DNA of 64,000 bases from Marinobacter santoriniensis NKSG1 (GCF_000347775.1 NZ_APAT01000008.1:37361-101360), one strand, 5' to 3'. Shown: positions 1-8,502, counted from the first letter of the stretch. Notes: generated by a model from the sequence alone, not told the origin. Program-made: numbers and translations.

Positions 1-1
1 G

Positions 2-1531
2 GAAGGTGTCGACATCGAGCACCGTACCTACAAGACTGCAGAGGATGCCCGGGAGACCTTCCATGGTGTCGAGAAAGGCGGCATCGGTGTAGTGATCGGC
101 TCCAGCTTTATCTGTGATCTGGCGGAGCAAGAAGGTCTGCCGTTTGTCATGGTCTACTCCCGGGAATCCTGTCGACACATGGTTCGCAAGGCGATCGCCG
201 TCGCCGGAGAGCACAAGCGCGAAGGCGAACGCCGAGCGTTTGTACAGTTCCTTTTGGATACTGCAAGCAGTCCAACAATCGTTACCAACCGGGACGAACA
301 GGTCATCGGATTTAACCGAAGTGCCCTGAATCTGGTAAGGGGACTGGCTCGCAATAAGCGCATCGATCGGTTTTTGGATAGTCGGTTTCTGCAAATACCA
401 GATACGGTTGCCGAGGGTATTCAGGTCGGAGACCGGCTGTGCCAAGTCCAGAAGAGCGCCTTTGAAATCGATGGCCGGCGAGTGGGGCACCTGTATGCCC
501 TAACTGCCGCGCCTCAGAGCAAACCCGGCTCTGAAGCTAAGACCAGCGGACTTATATACCAGTCCGGTCGCATGGCAGAGGTCGCGCATTTTCTTCAAGT
601 TTACGGTGCGACTCCGGGCGCAGTACTACTGCGAGGGGAAACCGGGACAGGTAAGGAGCTCGCGGCGAGGATGATTCACGATTCCAGCGCCAATAAAGAA
701 GGACCTTTTGTCGCGATTAACTGTGCGGCCATTCCCAGTGAACTTTTTGAGTCAGAATTGTTCGGTTATGCTGACGGGGCTTTCACAAGTTCGCGAAGTG
801 GTGGTAAATCCGGGTTGCTGGAAAATGCCAACAACGGCACTTTTTTCATGGATGAAATCAACTCTTTGCCCCTGCCCCAGCAGGCTAAATTGTTGCGGGT
901 ACTTCAGGAGCGGGAAGTTCGGCCGGTGGGCTCTCGCCGGTCCATCGCCCTCAATATCAAATTCGTGGCTGCCTGCAATCATGACCTGATGGAGGAGGTT
1001 CGCGCCGGCCGTTTCCGGGAAGATCTCTATTACCGGCTTAATGTATTTATCGTAAACCTGCCGCCGTTGCGTGAGCGCCCGGACGACGTTGAGCCCCTGA
1101 CCCGTCACTTTATCCAGTCACTTGGCCGGCAATACGGCATCGATGCCGATGAAGATGCTCTTGCAGACGTTCTGGTTCCGAGATTCAGGCGCTATCGTTG
1201 GCCCGGCAATGTACGCCAGCTTGAGAATCTTATGGAGCGACTGCTGGTGTCTTCCACGCTCTACACTTCAACGGAACAATTCGCGTCCCAGCTTCAAAGC
1301 CTGGCCCCCGAATTATTCGAGGCGACCGATCGTGGCCATGCCGGCTTTGCCGAGGGCGGCCATCTCCAGTCCGTTGAGCAGGAGGAGATCTTGAAGGTGC
1401 TGGATAGTTTTGGTGGTAACAAGACAAAAGCAGCGGAGTATCTCGGCATCAGCCAGACCACACTCTGGCGTCGACTGAAGCAGATGAGTGCAGATCCTCG
1501 TGTAGTGGGCAACGATCGATCTGGAGAATGA
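2..1531 (+). CDS. Sigma-54-dependent activator with PrpR-type N-terminus (5' end outside window)
   Basis: The reading frame is open to the first base, so the true start lies upstream. The visible 509 residues begin in a PrpR_N-like sensor (VVIGSSFICDLAEQEG), pass through a PAS-like stretch (around residues 80-130), and enter the AAA+ domain with Walker A GETGTGKE near residue 212 and Walker B GTFFMDEI. A Fis-type helix-turn-helix (NKTKAAEYLGISQTTLWRRL) closes the protein. Known role of the family: ATP-driven opening of sigma-54 promoters in response to a small metabolite. The sigma-54 contact loop, normally GAFTGA, reads GAFTSS at residues 259-264. The target is unknown; the genes immediately downstream are decayed, so it may have lost its regulon here. 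Family assignment is secure. Confidence 0.93.
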   Translation, partial: EGVDIEHRTYKTAEDARETFHGVEKGGIGVVIGSSFICDLAEQEGLPFVMVYSRESCRHMVRKAIAVAGEHKREGERRAFVQFLLDTASSPTIVTNRDEQVIGFNRSALNLVRGLARNKRIDRFLDSRFLQIPDTVAEGIQVGDRLCQVQKSAFEIDGRRVGHLYALTAAPQSKPGSEAKTSGLIYQSGRMAEVAHFLQVYGATPGAVLLRGETGTGKELAARMIHDSSANKEGPFVAINCAAIPSELFESELFGYADGAFTSSRSGGKSGLLENANNGTFFMDEINSLPLPQQAKLLRVLQEREVRPVGSRRSIALNIKFVAACNHDLMEEVRAGRFREDLYYRLNVFIVNLPPLRERPDDVEPLTRHFIQSLGRQYGIDADEDALADVLVPRFRRYRWPGNVRQLENLMERLLVSSTLYTSTEQFASQLQSLAPELFEATDRGHAGFAEGGHLQSVEQEEILKVLDSFGGNKTKAAEYLGISQTTLWRRLKQMSADPRVVGNDRSGE

Positions 1532-1574
1532 TCTGACAATAGGTACAGAAGCGATTCACCTTGACCCCGACCCT

Positions 1575-1924
1575 TTGAAAACTTCTTCATTACCCAAGGC
1601 CACTGTGTGGGAAATCTGATATTGCTATCGGGCCTGGCAACGATTCATCAGAGTGGGTAGATCCTTGGTCCGGGGGATATTGATGCCCAGATTGATCAGG
1701 CAATGGCGAACATCGGGCGCGGACTGAATGCTGAAGGGCCGGGCGTCGATTGCATTTTCAAGATCACTGGGCATCTTATCGACATGAACCAGTTTGAAAG
1801 TGTCATAAAGATGCGGGAACGTTACTTTGACAAACCTTGGCCTGCAGATACGACGGTCGGTGTTTCCGCACTATCCTTGCCAGAATTGATGGTTGAGTTG
1901 GATGTGATTGCCACCCGGTCTTAA
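1575..1924 (+). pseudogene. RidA/YjgF-family gene, disrupted by an in-frame stop
   Basis: One frame gives a RidA-like sequence in two pieces: FFITQGHCVGNLILLSGLAT, then a TAG at 1658-1660, then ILGPGDIDAQIDQAMANIG through TTVGVSALSLPELMVELDVI to the natural end. The pieces match the order of a RidA protein (SG strand motif, helix, TTVGV..LP...VEI core). Intact members deaminate reactive enamine/imine intermediates. No start codon with a good ribosome binding site is visible, and the N-terminus is eroded. A shortened product starting near 1703 is possible but would lack the first strands. The stop codon sits in the loop of a 12-bp hairpin. Confidence 0.75.
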
Positions 1925-1936
1925 CCGGGTGGCAAT
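1907..1936. terminator. Perfect 12-bp hairpin between two convergent gene remnants
   Basis: ATTGCCACCCGG (1907-1918) pairs perfectly with CCGGGTGGCAAT (1925-1936) around a 6-nt loop holding the TAA of the RidA remnant. There is no T-run on either side, so it is at best a hairpin shared by two convergent genes, not a classical intrinsic terminator. Confidence 0.5.
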
Positions 1937-1939
1937 CAA

Positions 1940-2330
1940 GGGTTTGTTGCAACTGATCCCGAATCAGTTTCTTGTTGATCTTGCCAATACTGGTCTTCGG
2001 AATTTCCTCCACGAAATCAATTGGTTTCGGGGATCGTCCGTTTATTGATTGCGCCGCTATCCACGAATTGATCCAGGTGGTTATGGGTATCCTCGGCACT
2101 GGCCTGCTCACCGGGCTTCAGGTTGACCAGGGCGTGTGGGCGTTCGCCCCATTTTTCATCGGGCACGCCAGCATCGGCGACCGTAGGGCGCTGACTGATC
2201 AGGTTTCTAGATCCAGTGAAGACAGCCACTCACCGCCGGTCTTGATCCGGTCCTTGATTGTGATGGTGTTGTCGGGCTCCATGGAGGCTGGGGTGTGTCA
2301 TGCGTATCGGGGTAAGTCCACATGCAAATT
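1940..2330 (-). pseudogene. 3' remnant of an AMP-forming acyl-CoA synthetase
   Basis: The minus strand encodes the C-terminal domain of a fatty-acyl-CoA ligase spread over three frames: EPDNTITIKDRIKTGGEWLS, then VADAGVPDEKWGERPHALVN, then IDFVEEIPKTSIGKINKKLI. The order and the catalytic-lysine motif KTSIGKI match the AMP-binding C-terminal fold. The first shift (near 2207) is explained by loss of one A in what should read GAAAAC. A second lies near 2035. The adenylation domain is missing altogether. It is a dead fragment convergent with the RidA remnant; both suggest loss of a carboxylate-degradation locus, perhaps once controlled by the upstream sigma-54 activator (inference). Confidence 0.78.
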
Positions 2331-2495
2331 TTAAGTGAGGGAGGAACAAACTACGCACTGATTGGGTTTTATCAGTAAAACTTTGAATTTTTCCAACTGG
2401 GGGCTCAAACGCTGGGTAGCGCATCATAGTTTTCAGATGCTAAAAAGTTAAGAGATAAGGTTTGCGTCCTTGCAGACCTTTGCCCTGGAAAACTT

Positions 2496-2510
2496 CTCAG
2501 CGAAGCTGAG
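2496..2510 (-). terminator. Small hairpin downstream of the DUF726-like gene
   Basis: CTCAGC-GAA-GCTGAG forms a 6-bp hairpin 10 bases past the stop of the minus-strand hydrolase gene, and on that strand is followed by AAGTTTTCC. It is a short stem with a weak T-run, so a modest terminator candidate. Confidence 0.4.
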
Positions 2511-2520
2511 GCCACTACAT

Positions 2521-4110
2521 TTACTGGGTCTTGGATATGCGATCAAGAACCCTTGGTAAATTGTCTTTCCAAACCGTGTGGCCGGAAATGAATTCAGTGC
2601 AGTCGACATTCATGGCGACCGGAACAGCCTTACCCAAGCCAGCAGGTTTAGATGTGCCAGCGGCTGCAAGTTGGTAAGCAAACTGGAGTACGCCGTCATT
2701 TTCGGAGAAACAGTTGTAAATTGATCCGGATACAGATGATGACGCCGCCAACCATGATTCAGTCTCTTCCCTCCCAACTGCTCCTCCCATAAGTACTGCA
2801 TTTTTTACGAACTGTTTGTCTTTGGTTGCTAGGGCCATTAATGCAAAAAAGATGACCCGCGCGCCAAGAGAATGGCCCATTAAAGTAAAGGTTTTACCTT
2901 CTGTTCTAGCAATCGCTTCTGCTAAAAGTGCTCCCGCCTTTTCCGCTTTTAGCATTGCTGGGTGCCACGGATTATTAACCGCGAGTTGAGCAACTGATAG
3001 GGCACCAGCGCCTTTGCCAAAGGTAGTCGCTGCCGCTTTCGAGCCTCGCGCCATAGCTTTCGCAATCGTTAATGCGGATGTTCCGTTAACTCCGAAGGTT
3101 TGTCCCCATCGTGCGACTTTGTGAAGATTCTCGGCCTCCCAATTCAAGTGCCATAATTCTTCTGTACCGTAATCGCCTTTTCCCCTCAGACCTTTGAGCC
3201 AGTCTTGACAAGCTTCGAGCCACTCTTCGCTACGGACATCTTTAATCTCCTCCTCTGAAAGCCAACCGTTCACAACGATGACACAATGGTTTTTGTCTGG
3301 CGTTGATGCGCTGCGCTCTCGAAGGCGAACGAACTTATAGTCTGGAATGTCCTTGAAATAATTGTGCGCAATACCAAACCCGGCTTTCCCGCCGAGTCCC
3401 GCTCCGGTCGCAGTAATGATCGCGAGACCGCCCGCCCCGAGATTAGCCAAGGCTGAACTGGTTAAAGCTGCTCCTGATAGGGAAGAGATAGCCGTACCAG
3501 TTGATGCTGCGCCCAACAAGCCTGTGGTACCTATAGCAGCTGCGATACCCGGTGCGGCGAGAATAGCCCCCGTGCCTATAGCAGCGGCTCCACCTGTGAT
3601 GGCGACAGTCTTCTTTGCGATATCGTAATAGTTCGTCACTCTCGGTTTCATGAGTTCGTCGAACTCGGAGAGATCCGATATTTTATCGTGAGCTTTTGAG
3701 AAGTCAGGGATAGTGCCGTCGTGCTCGGAACAAAATTCGTTGGTCCAGTTATCTGTAAAAAATTTTGAAATTTTTCCGGCTTTAGAACCGCCAGACAAAT
3801 CACTGTTTTTGACATCTAGACTTGATGCTTTCGCCATGTTTTCGCAGTAGCGACAGAAGGCAGTCGGGAAATTGCATCCGCAGCATTGGTAGCTGGAACG
3901 ACCAACCGTTCGTTCGACAGTTCGAACATGTTCAGTATGGTTTCCGCACCATGAGCACCATGCCTGAACGGACTCGGGTTCAGCTAGCCGGCTTTTTACT
4001 TGTTCGGAAGCGGCCTCATAGGCTTTAGACGCATGCTCTCGACTCTTTTCGAACGTTTCGCTAGCTTTTGTTTTAGCCTGATTGAGCTTGTCATTTATTT
4101 TATCGAACAT
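2521..4110 (-). CDS. DUF726/TMCO4-like alpha/beta hydrolase with N-terminal zinc-binding cysteines
   Basis: The 529 residues have four visible parts. Residues 1-45 are a charged amphipathic helix rich in Ala, Lys and Glu. Cysteine clusters follow: CSWC (52-55), CCGC (76-79) and CRYC (86-89), consistent with zinc ribbons. Residues about 165-245 are Gly/Ala-rich and hydrophobic, likely membrane-inserting. The lipase-like C-terminal domain opens with VIVVNGWLSEEEIKDV and carries GHSLG (Ser414) with probable Asp472 and His511. The NGWLSEEE/GHSLGARV signature fits DUF726, best known from eukaryotic TMCO4; the substrate is unknown. The start is supported by GGAG six bases upstream. Base composition is clearly more AT-rich than the flanking core, and it lies just downstream of a tRNA-Pro, suggesting acquisition. 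Whether it is a toxin, defence effector or lipid enzyme cannot be told from sequence. Confidence 0.8.
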   Translation of the reverse strand: MFDKINDKLNQAKTKASETFEKSREHASKAYEAASEQVKSRLAEPESVQAWCSWCGNHTEHVRTVERTVGRSSYQCCGCNFPTAFCRYCENMAKASSLDVKNSDLSGGSKAGKISKFFTDNWTNEFCSEHDGTIPDFSKAHDKISDLSEFDELMKPRVTNYYDIAKKTVAITGGAAAIGTGAILAAPGIAAAIGTTGLLGAASTGTAISSLSGAALTSSALANLGAGGLAIITATGAGLGGKAGFGIAHNYFKDIPDYKFVRLRERSASTPDKNHCVIVVNGWLSEEEIKDVRSEEWLEACQDWLKGLRGKGDYGTEELWHLNWEAENLHKVARWGQTFGVNGTSALTIAKAMARGSKAAATTFGKGAGALSVAQLAVNNPWHPAMLKAEKAGALLAEAIARTEGKTFTLMGHSLGARVIFFALMALATKDKQFVKNAVLMGGAVGREETESWLAASSSVSGSIYNCFSENDGVLQFAYQLAAAGTSKPAGLGKAVPVAMNVDCTEFISGHTVWKDNLPRVLDRISKTQ

Positions 4111-4306
4111 GGGCCACTCCGTTGATTTATTGTAGTTCCGATGGGGTCAGTGTGGCTCTTTGCTCGATCTGAAAAAATTCAAATATGTATCGTTTGTGTT
4201 GCGAAAGCTTGAGGTTGTGTAATTGCTTGATCTTGGGTTCGACCGGCTACCTGTTAGATCCTGTGTCGACGATTTCGGCACAGGATTGCCCAGGGAAGGC
4301 ACCTTG

Positions 4307-4483
4307 CTAAGATGCCGACGCCAACACCTTTCGATCAAACGCCTCAATATCCGAAACGTGCCACCTCGTTGAGCCCGAGGTAAGTTTTTTCGGGGCAGGG
4401 AATTTCCCCTCACGCACCCAGCGCCAGATAGTATTACGCGATACGCCGTAATGATTGCCAACTTGGATATCAGTTAAAAACAT
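4307..4483 (-). CDS. AlpA/excisionase-like small helix-turn-helix protein
   Basis: The 58 residues begin MFLTDIQVGNHYGVSRNTIW and continue RWVREGKFPAPKKLTSGSTR, the winged MerR-like HTH of AlpA/excisionase proteins that regulate or help excise integrated elements. A start 12 codons further upstream is possible, but GGAG seven bases before 4483 favours this one. It lies between the DUF726 gene and tRNA-Pro and reads the same way as both. No integrase accompanies it, so it appears to be a relic of, or cargo on, an integrated element. Confidence 0.82.
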   Translation of the reverse strand: MFLTDIQVGNHYGVSRNTIWRWVREGKFPAPKKLTSGSTRWHVSDIEAFDRKVLASAS

Positions 4484-4519
4484 AATGTTTCTCCACTTGG
4501 GATTAAAGACACCAATCAT

Positions 4520-4836
4520 GTTACGGGAGCGCTATAGTTCTTTGGGTTGGCTAATTGCCAAATTTTCTTAATTAGACCCAAGTGAACGGAAATCGGGCGG
4601 AGAGGGTGCTCGCAGAGCTTTCTGTGTTGTGATTTGCTGACTAGGTTGCGGTACGGAAGCGTGCTAGAGTTTCAGGGTCGGAAACGGAATCGAATAGGTC
4701 GCATTGTGGCTGAGTTCGGTTAAAACCGTTTGGATCGGCGGGAACGGTAAAACTTATGGGTTGTACCCAGAATGTACCCGGCGTCAGAAACGAAAAAGGC
4801 CAAACCCGAAGGATTGGCCTAAATCGTTGATCTAAC
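4520..4836. other. Gene-free stretch between AlpA-like gene and tRNA-Pro
   Basis: No convincing coding frame. It holds the tRNA terminator and, just beyond it, two nearby GGGTAC-type repeats on the minus strand (about 4760-4780). In many islands the integrase gene sits here, but none is detectable. Confidence 0.6.
4793..4820 (-). terminator. Intrinsic terminator of tRNA-Pro
   Basis: On the minus strand AGGCCAA and TTGGCCT form a 7-bp stem followed by TTTTT, 16 bases after the CCA end of the tRNA. Confidence 0.85.
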
Positions 4837-4913
4837 TGGTCGGGACGGCAGGATTTGAACCTGCGACCCTCTGCACCCCATGCAGATGCGCTACCAAGCT
4901 GCGCTACGCCCCG
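4837..4913 (-). tRNA. tRNA-Pro (anticodon GGG)
   Basis: A 77-base cloverleaf folds fully: acceptor CGGGGCG/CGTCCCG (one G-T pair), D stem GCGC/GCGC, anticodon stem TCTGC/GCAGA with loop ATGGGGT, T arm GCAGG-TTCAAAT-CCTGC, and an encoded ACCA end. Anticodon GGG reads CCC/CCU proline codons. Its 3' end faces the AlpA/DUF726 segment, the usual geometry for integration into a tRNA gene. I found no second copy of its 3' end in the window. Confidence 0.96.
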
Positions 4914-5030
4914 AAAACTGCTGGCCAATGAGCGACTTGTGTCGGATCCCTCAGTGGCTTAGCGGGAGCGAAGTCTACACGAGAGCTTTGGAAAAATAAA
5001 CATCCTTTTTTCTAAATCCGGTCATCCGAC

Positions 5031-6674
5031 TCAGCGCAGTTTGGTTTCCCTCAGCTCCTTTATAAAGCTCGGCGGAGCGAAGCTCTCCGCGTCGGCATGT
5101 TCCCAGAACTTGTCGAAGACCGAATGGCCGGTTTCGCCTTCCAGCAGGGCGCCTGGCTCCAGGAAGTGGTAGAGGTCCAGATAGGATCGGATTTCGGTGC
5201 TCGACATCCGGCGGACGATGTGTTCGGGGCCGAGTTCAGACGGGTGGTTCAGACCCGACGCCTGCAGAAGGTTCTGCAGCGCGTCCATGGTGTTCTTGTG
5301 AAAGTTGTATACCCGGACACTCTTGTCCTCGACGTCCAGTTTCTCGCTTCGGCGGGGATCCTGTGTGGCGACACCGGTCGGACATTTCCCGGTGTGGCAG
5401 CTCAGGGACTGGATGCAACCAAGGGCGAACATATAGCCCCTCGCGGCGTTGCACCAGTCGGCACCGAGCGCCAGTGTGCGGGCCACGTTGAACGCGGAGG
5501 TAATCTTGCCTGCGGCGCCGATGGCGATTTCGTCCCGCAGATTGGTGGCGACCAGTGTGTTGTGTACCAGCAACAGGGCCTCGGTCATGGGCATGCCGAG
5601 TCGGTTGATAAACTCCAACGGGGCGGCGCCGGTGCCGCCTTCACCGCCATCGACCACGATAAAGTCCGGTCGGCGACCGGTCTTGAGCATTGCCTTGACG
5701 ATGGCGAACCATTCCCAGGCATGTCCAACGGCCAACTTGAAGCCGACCGGCTTGCCTCCAGAGAGTTCGCGCAGGTGATCAATAAACTCCAGTAGTTCGA
5801 TTGGCGTCGAAAACGCCGAGTGGCTGGCGGGAGAAACGCAATCCTCGCCCACCGAAACGCCGCGGGCTTCCGCGATTTCTTCGGTCACCTTGGCGCCGGG
5901 CAGGATGCCGCCGTGCCCGGGCTTGGCACCCTGAGATAGTTTGAGCTCTATCATTTTTACCTGGTCGAGCACGGCATTTTTGCGGAACATTTCCTCGTTG
6001 AAGGTGCCGTCCTGGTTGCGACATCCGAAGTAACCGGAACCGATCTCCCACACCAGGTCACCTCCGGGTTGCCGGTGATAGCGTGAGATAGAGCCTTCAC
6101 CGGTGTCGTGGTAGAAGTTCCCCATCCTGGCGCCGGTATTCAGGCTGAGGATCGCGTTTGCCGATAGCGAACCGAAGCTCATTGCCGAAATGTTGAAAAC
6201 ACTGGCGCTGTAGGGCTTGGGGCGGTTTTTGCCAATAACGATGCGGAAGTCGGAATCCGGAATCCGGGTGGGTGTCAGTGAGTGGCTCATCCACTCGAAG
6301 CCTTCCTCATAAGTGTGCAGCAGGGTACCAAAAGGGCGTTTGTCGAGGACGTTTTTGGCCCGCTGGTACACGATCGCACGCTGTTCCCTTGAGAAGGGGC
6401 GCTCTTCCGTGTCGTCCTGAATGAAGTACTGGCGGATTTCCGGGCCAATGGATTCGGCCAGATAGCGGATGTGTGCAGAGATCGGATAGTTTCGGCTGAC
6501 CGTATGTCTCGTTTGGAGGCAGTCGTAGGTTCCGACGGCGGAGAGTGCGGCGAAAATGATGGTGATGAGGTAGCCCTCACCGAGCCACAGGGATAGAGGC
6601 AGAGAGATCGCCAGGCCGGCAAGACTCAGTGCATAGACGGAGTAACGTATCGGAAAGATAGTGGTTTTCGCCAT
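5031..6674 (-). CDS. Membrane-anchored FMN-binding glutamate-synthase-like protein
   Basis: The protein has 547 residues. Two hydrophobic segments (about residues 10-45) form a membrane anchor, followed by a linker and a TIM-barrel like the synthase domain of GltB (FGSLSANAILSLNTGARMGN, KPGHGGILPGAKV, VDGGEGGTGAAP). The 3Fe-4S motif C-x5-C-x4-C is present in GCIQSLSCHTGKCPTGVATQ. It lacks the glutaminase and C-terminal domains of true glutamate synthase, so it belongs to the stand-alone FMN-binding glutamate synthase family, whose substrate is unsettled. AGAGG sits five bases before the start. It diverges from the BCCT transporter gene. Confidence 0.88.
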   Translation of the reverse strand: MAKTTIFPIRYSVYALSLAGLAISLPLSLWLGEGYLITIIFAALSAVGTYDCLQTRHTVSRNYPISAHIRYLAESIGPEIRQYFIQDDTEERPFSREQRAIVYQRAKNVLDKRPFGTLLHTYEEGFEWMSHSLTPTRIPDSDFRIVIGKNRPKPYSASVFNISAMSFGSLSANAILSLNTGARMGNFYHDTGEGSISRYHRQPGGDLVWEIGSGYFGCRNQDGTFNEEMFRKNAVLDQVKMIELKLSQGAKPGHGGILPGAKVTEEIAEARGVSVGEDCVSPASHSAFSTPIELLEFIDHLRELSGGKPVGFKLAVGHAWEWFAIVKAMLKTGRRPDFIVVDGGEGGTGAAPLEFINRLGMPMTEALLLVHNTLVATNLRDEIAIGAAGKITSAFNVARTLALGADWCNAARGYMFALGCIQSLSCHTGKCPTGVATQDPRRSEKLDVEDKSVRVYNFHKNTMDALQNLLQASGLNHPSELGPEHIVRRMSSTEIRSYLDLYHFLEPGALLEGETGHSVFDKFWEHADAESFAPPSFIKELRETKLR

Positions 6675-6912
6675 GTAGACCTCTGGTTGGTGGCTTGGGC
6701 GACTGCTGATCAGTATAACGGTACGAAGCCGGCTGGCCAGTCGATCGCTGTAGGCAGACCTTGATATGCCTCAATTTGAGCTATCCTGATAAGGATGCAA
6801 ACGCGAAGGATTGTCGCTTTGATGTTTTGAGGTCGAAACATTAGACTGTCGCGTTTTTCACGTTCGGATTCCGATTCTGACATTGAATTTCAAGAACCAG
6901 GAGGCGCCAATT

Positions 6913-8502
6913 GTGGGCGAGGTAGTGAAAGACGAATATCAGACGGATTACGTCGCGGGCCAGGACAATATCAACGTCCTGGGCCTGGATCTCCATAACT
7001 GGGTATTCCCGGTGTCAGCGCTCATTGTCGTGGGTTTTGTCATCGGCACCCTGATGTTTCCGGAACAGTCCAAGGAAATGCTGGACGGTGCCAAATGGGA
7101 CATCATTGCCAGCTTTGACTGGTTTTTCCTGCTCAGCGCAAACGTCTTCGTAATCGTTTGCCTGGCGTTGATCTTTTTGCCGGTCGGCAAGATTCGGTTG
7201 GGCGGACAGGATGCGAAACCGGAGTTTTCGACGATGTCCTGGTTTGCGATGCTGTTCGCGGCCGGTATGGGTATCGGCCTGATGTTCTGGGCGGTCGCCG
7301 AACCAACCGCCTATTACACCGGATGGTATAAAACGCCGTTCAACGTTGAGCCCAATACGCCGGCAGCAGCCAACCTGGCCATGGGTGCGACCATGTTCCA
7401 TTGGGGACTGCATCCCTGGGCGATCTACGCGATCGTGGCGCTGTCTCTGGCATTTTTTGCCTTTAACAAGAACATGCCGCTGACGATCCGTTCTGCGTTT
7501 TTCCCACTGTTGCGGGACAAGGTCTGGGGCTGGCCGGGCCACATCATCGATGTGCTTGCGGTTGTTGCCACCATTTTTGGCCTTGCGACCTCCCTGGGTT
7601 TTGGGGCGCAGCAGGCGGCGTCCGGCCTGGACTATCTGTTCGGAACCGGTTCCGGCATCAACGTTCAGATGGCCATCATTGTGGCGGTCACCTCGGTGGC
7701 GCTGATTTCGGTTCTGCGTGGCCTGGATGGCGGGGTCAAGGTGCTTAGTAATATCAACATGGCCGTGGCCGGCGTACTGTTGTTCTTTATCATCTTTGCC
7801 GGCCCCACCATGAAAATCCTGGAAACCATGTGGGTCACCTCTTCCCAGTACGTCACGGACATCGTTCCGCTCAGTAACCCGTTCGGTCGTGAGGACGAAG
7901 CGTGGATGCAAGGCTGGACCGTGTTCTATTGGGCATGGTGGATTTCCTGGTCGCCGTTCGTTGGCATGTTCATCGCGCGGGTTTCCAGTGGTCGTACCGT
8001 GCGGGAGTTCATTACCGCGGTTCTGATCATTCCGACCGTGATCACGGTTGTCTGGATGAGTGGCTTTGGTGGCACCGCCCTCGAGCAGATCCAGGACGGC
8101 GTCGGTGTACTCGCAAAAGACGGTCTGACCGATGTGTCCCTGGCCATGTTCCAGATGTTTGCGAACCTGCCGCTGACCGAGATCATCTCTTTCGTGGGCA
8201 TCGTGCTGGTTCTGGTCTTCTTCGTGACTTCGTCGGACTCGGGCTCACTGGTGATTGACAGCATTACCGCCGGTGGTAAAACCGATGCACCGACTGCCCA
8301 GCGTGTGTTCTGGGCCGTGATGGAGGGGGCTATTGCTGCCGCACTGATCTTTGGCGGTGGTGCCGATGCTCTGGGAGCCATTCAGGCAACTGCAATCAGT
8401 GCGGGTCTGCCGTTTACGCTGATCCTGCTGATCATGACCTGGGGGCTTCTCAAAGGGCTCAGTCACGAACGTAAATTGCTCGTTGCGCGGGGCGAACTCT
8501 GA
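6913..8502 (+). CDS. BCCT-family betaine/choline/carnitine transporter
   Basis: A 529-residue, 12-helix transporter of the betaine-choline-carnitine family. The family tryptophan signatures are visible: GIGLMFWAVAEPTAYYTG in the first third and FYWAWWISWSPFVGMFIARV in the second half, followed by SSGRTVREF. BCCT carriers import compatible solutes, usually with Na+ or H+, under osmotic stress. The GTG at 6913 is chosen because a perfect AGGAGG lies eight bases upstream. The in-frame TTG at 6883 has no such site. The long C-terminal osmosensing tail of BetP is absent. The exact substrate cannot be read from sequence. Confidence 0.93.
   Translation: MGEVVKDEYQTDYVAGQDNINVLGLDLHNWVFPVSALIVVGFVIGTLMFPEQSKEMLDGAKWDIIASFDWFFLLSANVFVIVCLALIFLPVGKIRLGGQDAKPEFSTMSWFAMLFAAGMGIGLMFWAVAEPTAYYTGWYKTPFNVEPNTPAAANLAMGATMFHWGLHPWAIYAIVALSLAFFAFNKNMPLTIRSAFFPLLRDKVWGWPGHIIDVLAVVATIFGLATSLGFGAQQAASGLDYLFGTGSGINVQMAIIVAVTSVALISVLRGLDGGVKVLSNINMAVAGVLLFFIIFAGPTMKILETMWVTSSQYVTDIVPLSNPFGREDEAWMQGWTVFYWAWWISWSPFVGMFIARVSSGRTVREFITAVLIIPTVITVVWMSGFGGTALEQIQDGVGVLAKDGLTDVSLAMFQMFANLPLTEIISFVGIVLVLVFFVTSSDSGSLVIDSITAGGKTDAPTAQRVFWAVMEGAIAAALIFGGGADALGAIQATAISAGLPFTLILLIMTWGLLKGLSHERKLLVARGEL

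Noticed and set aside
4641..4928. 95-codon frame across tRNA-Pro
   Set aside because: It starts in the tRNA itself and translates its arms; a well-known artefact.
7015..7911. A 298-codon open frame antisense to the BCCT transporter
   Set aside because: It is rich in Arg, His, Gln and Gly, has no domain signature and lies wholly within a clear transporter gene; a shadow of codon bias.
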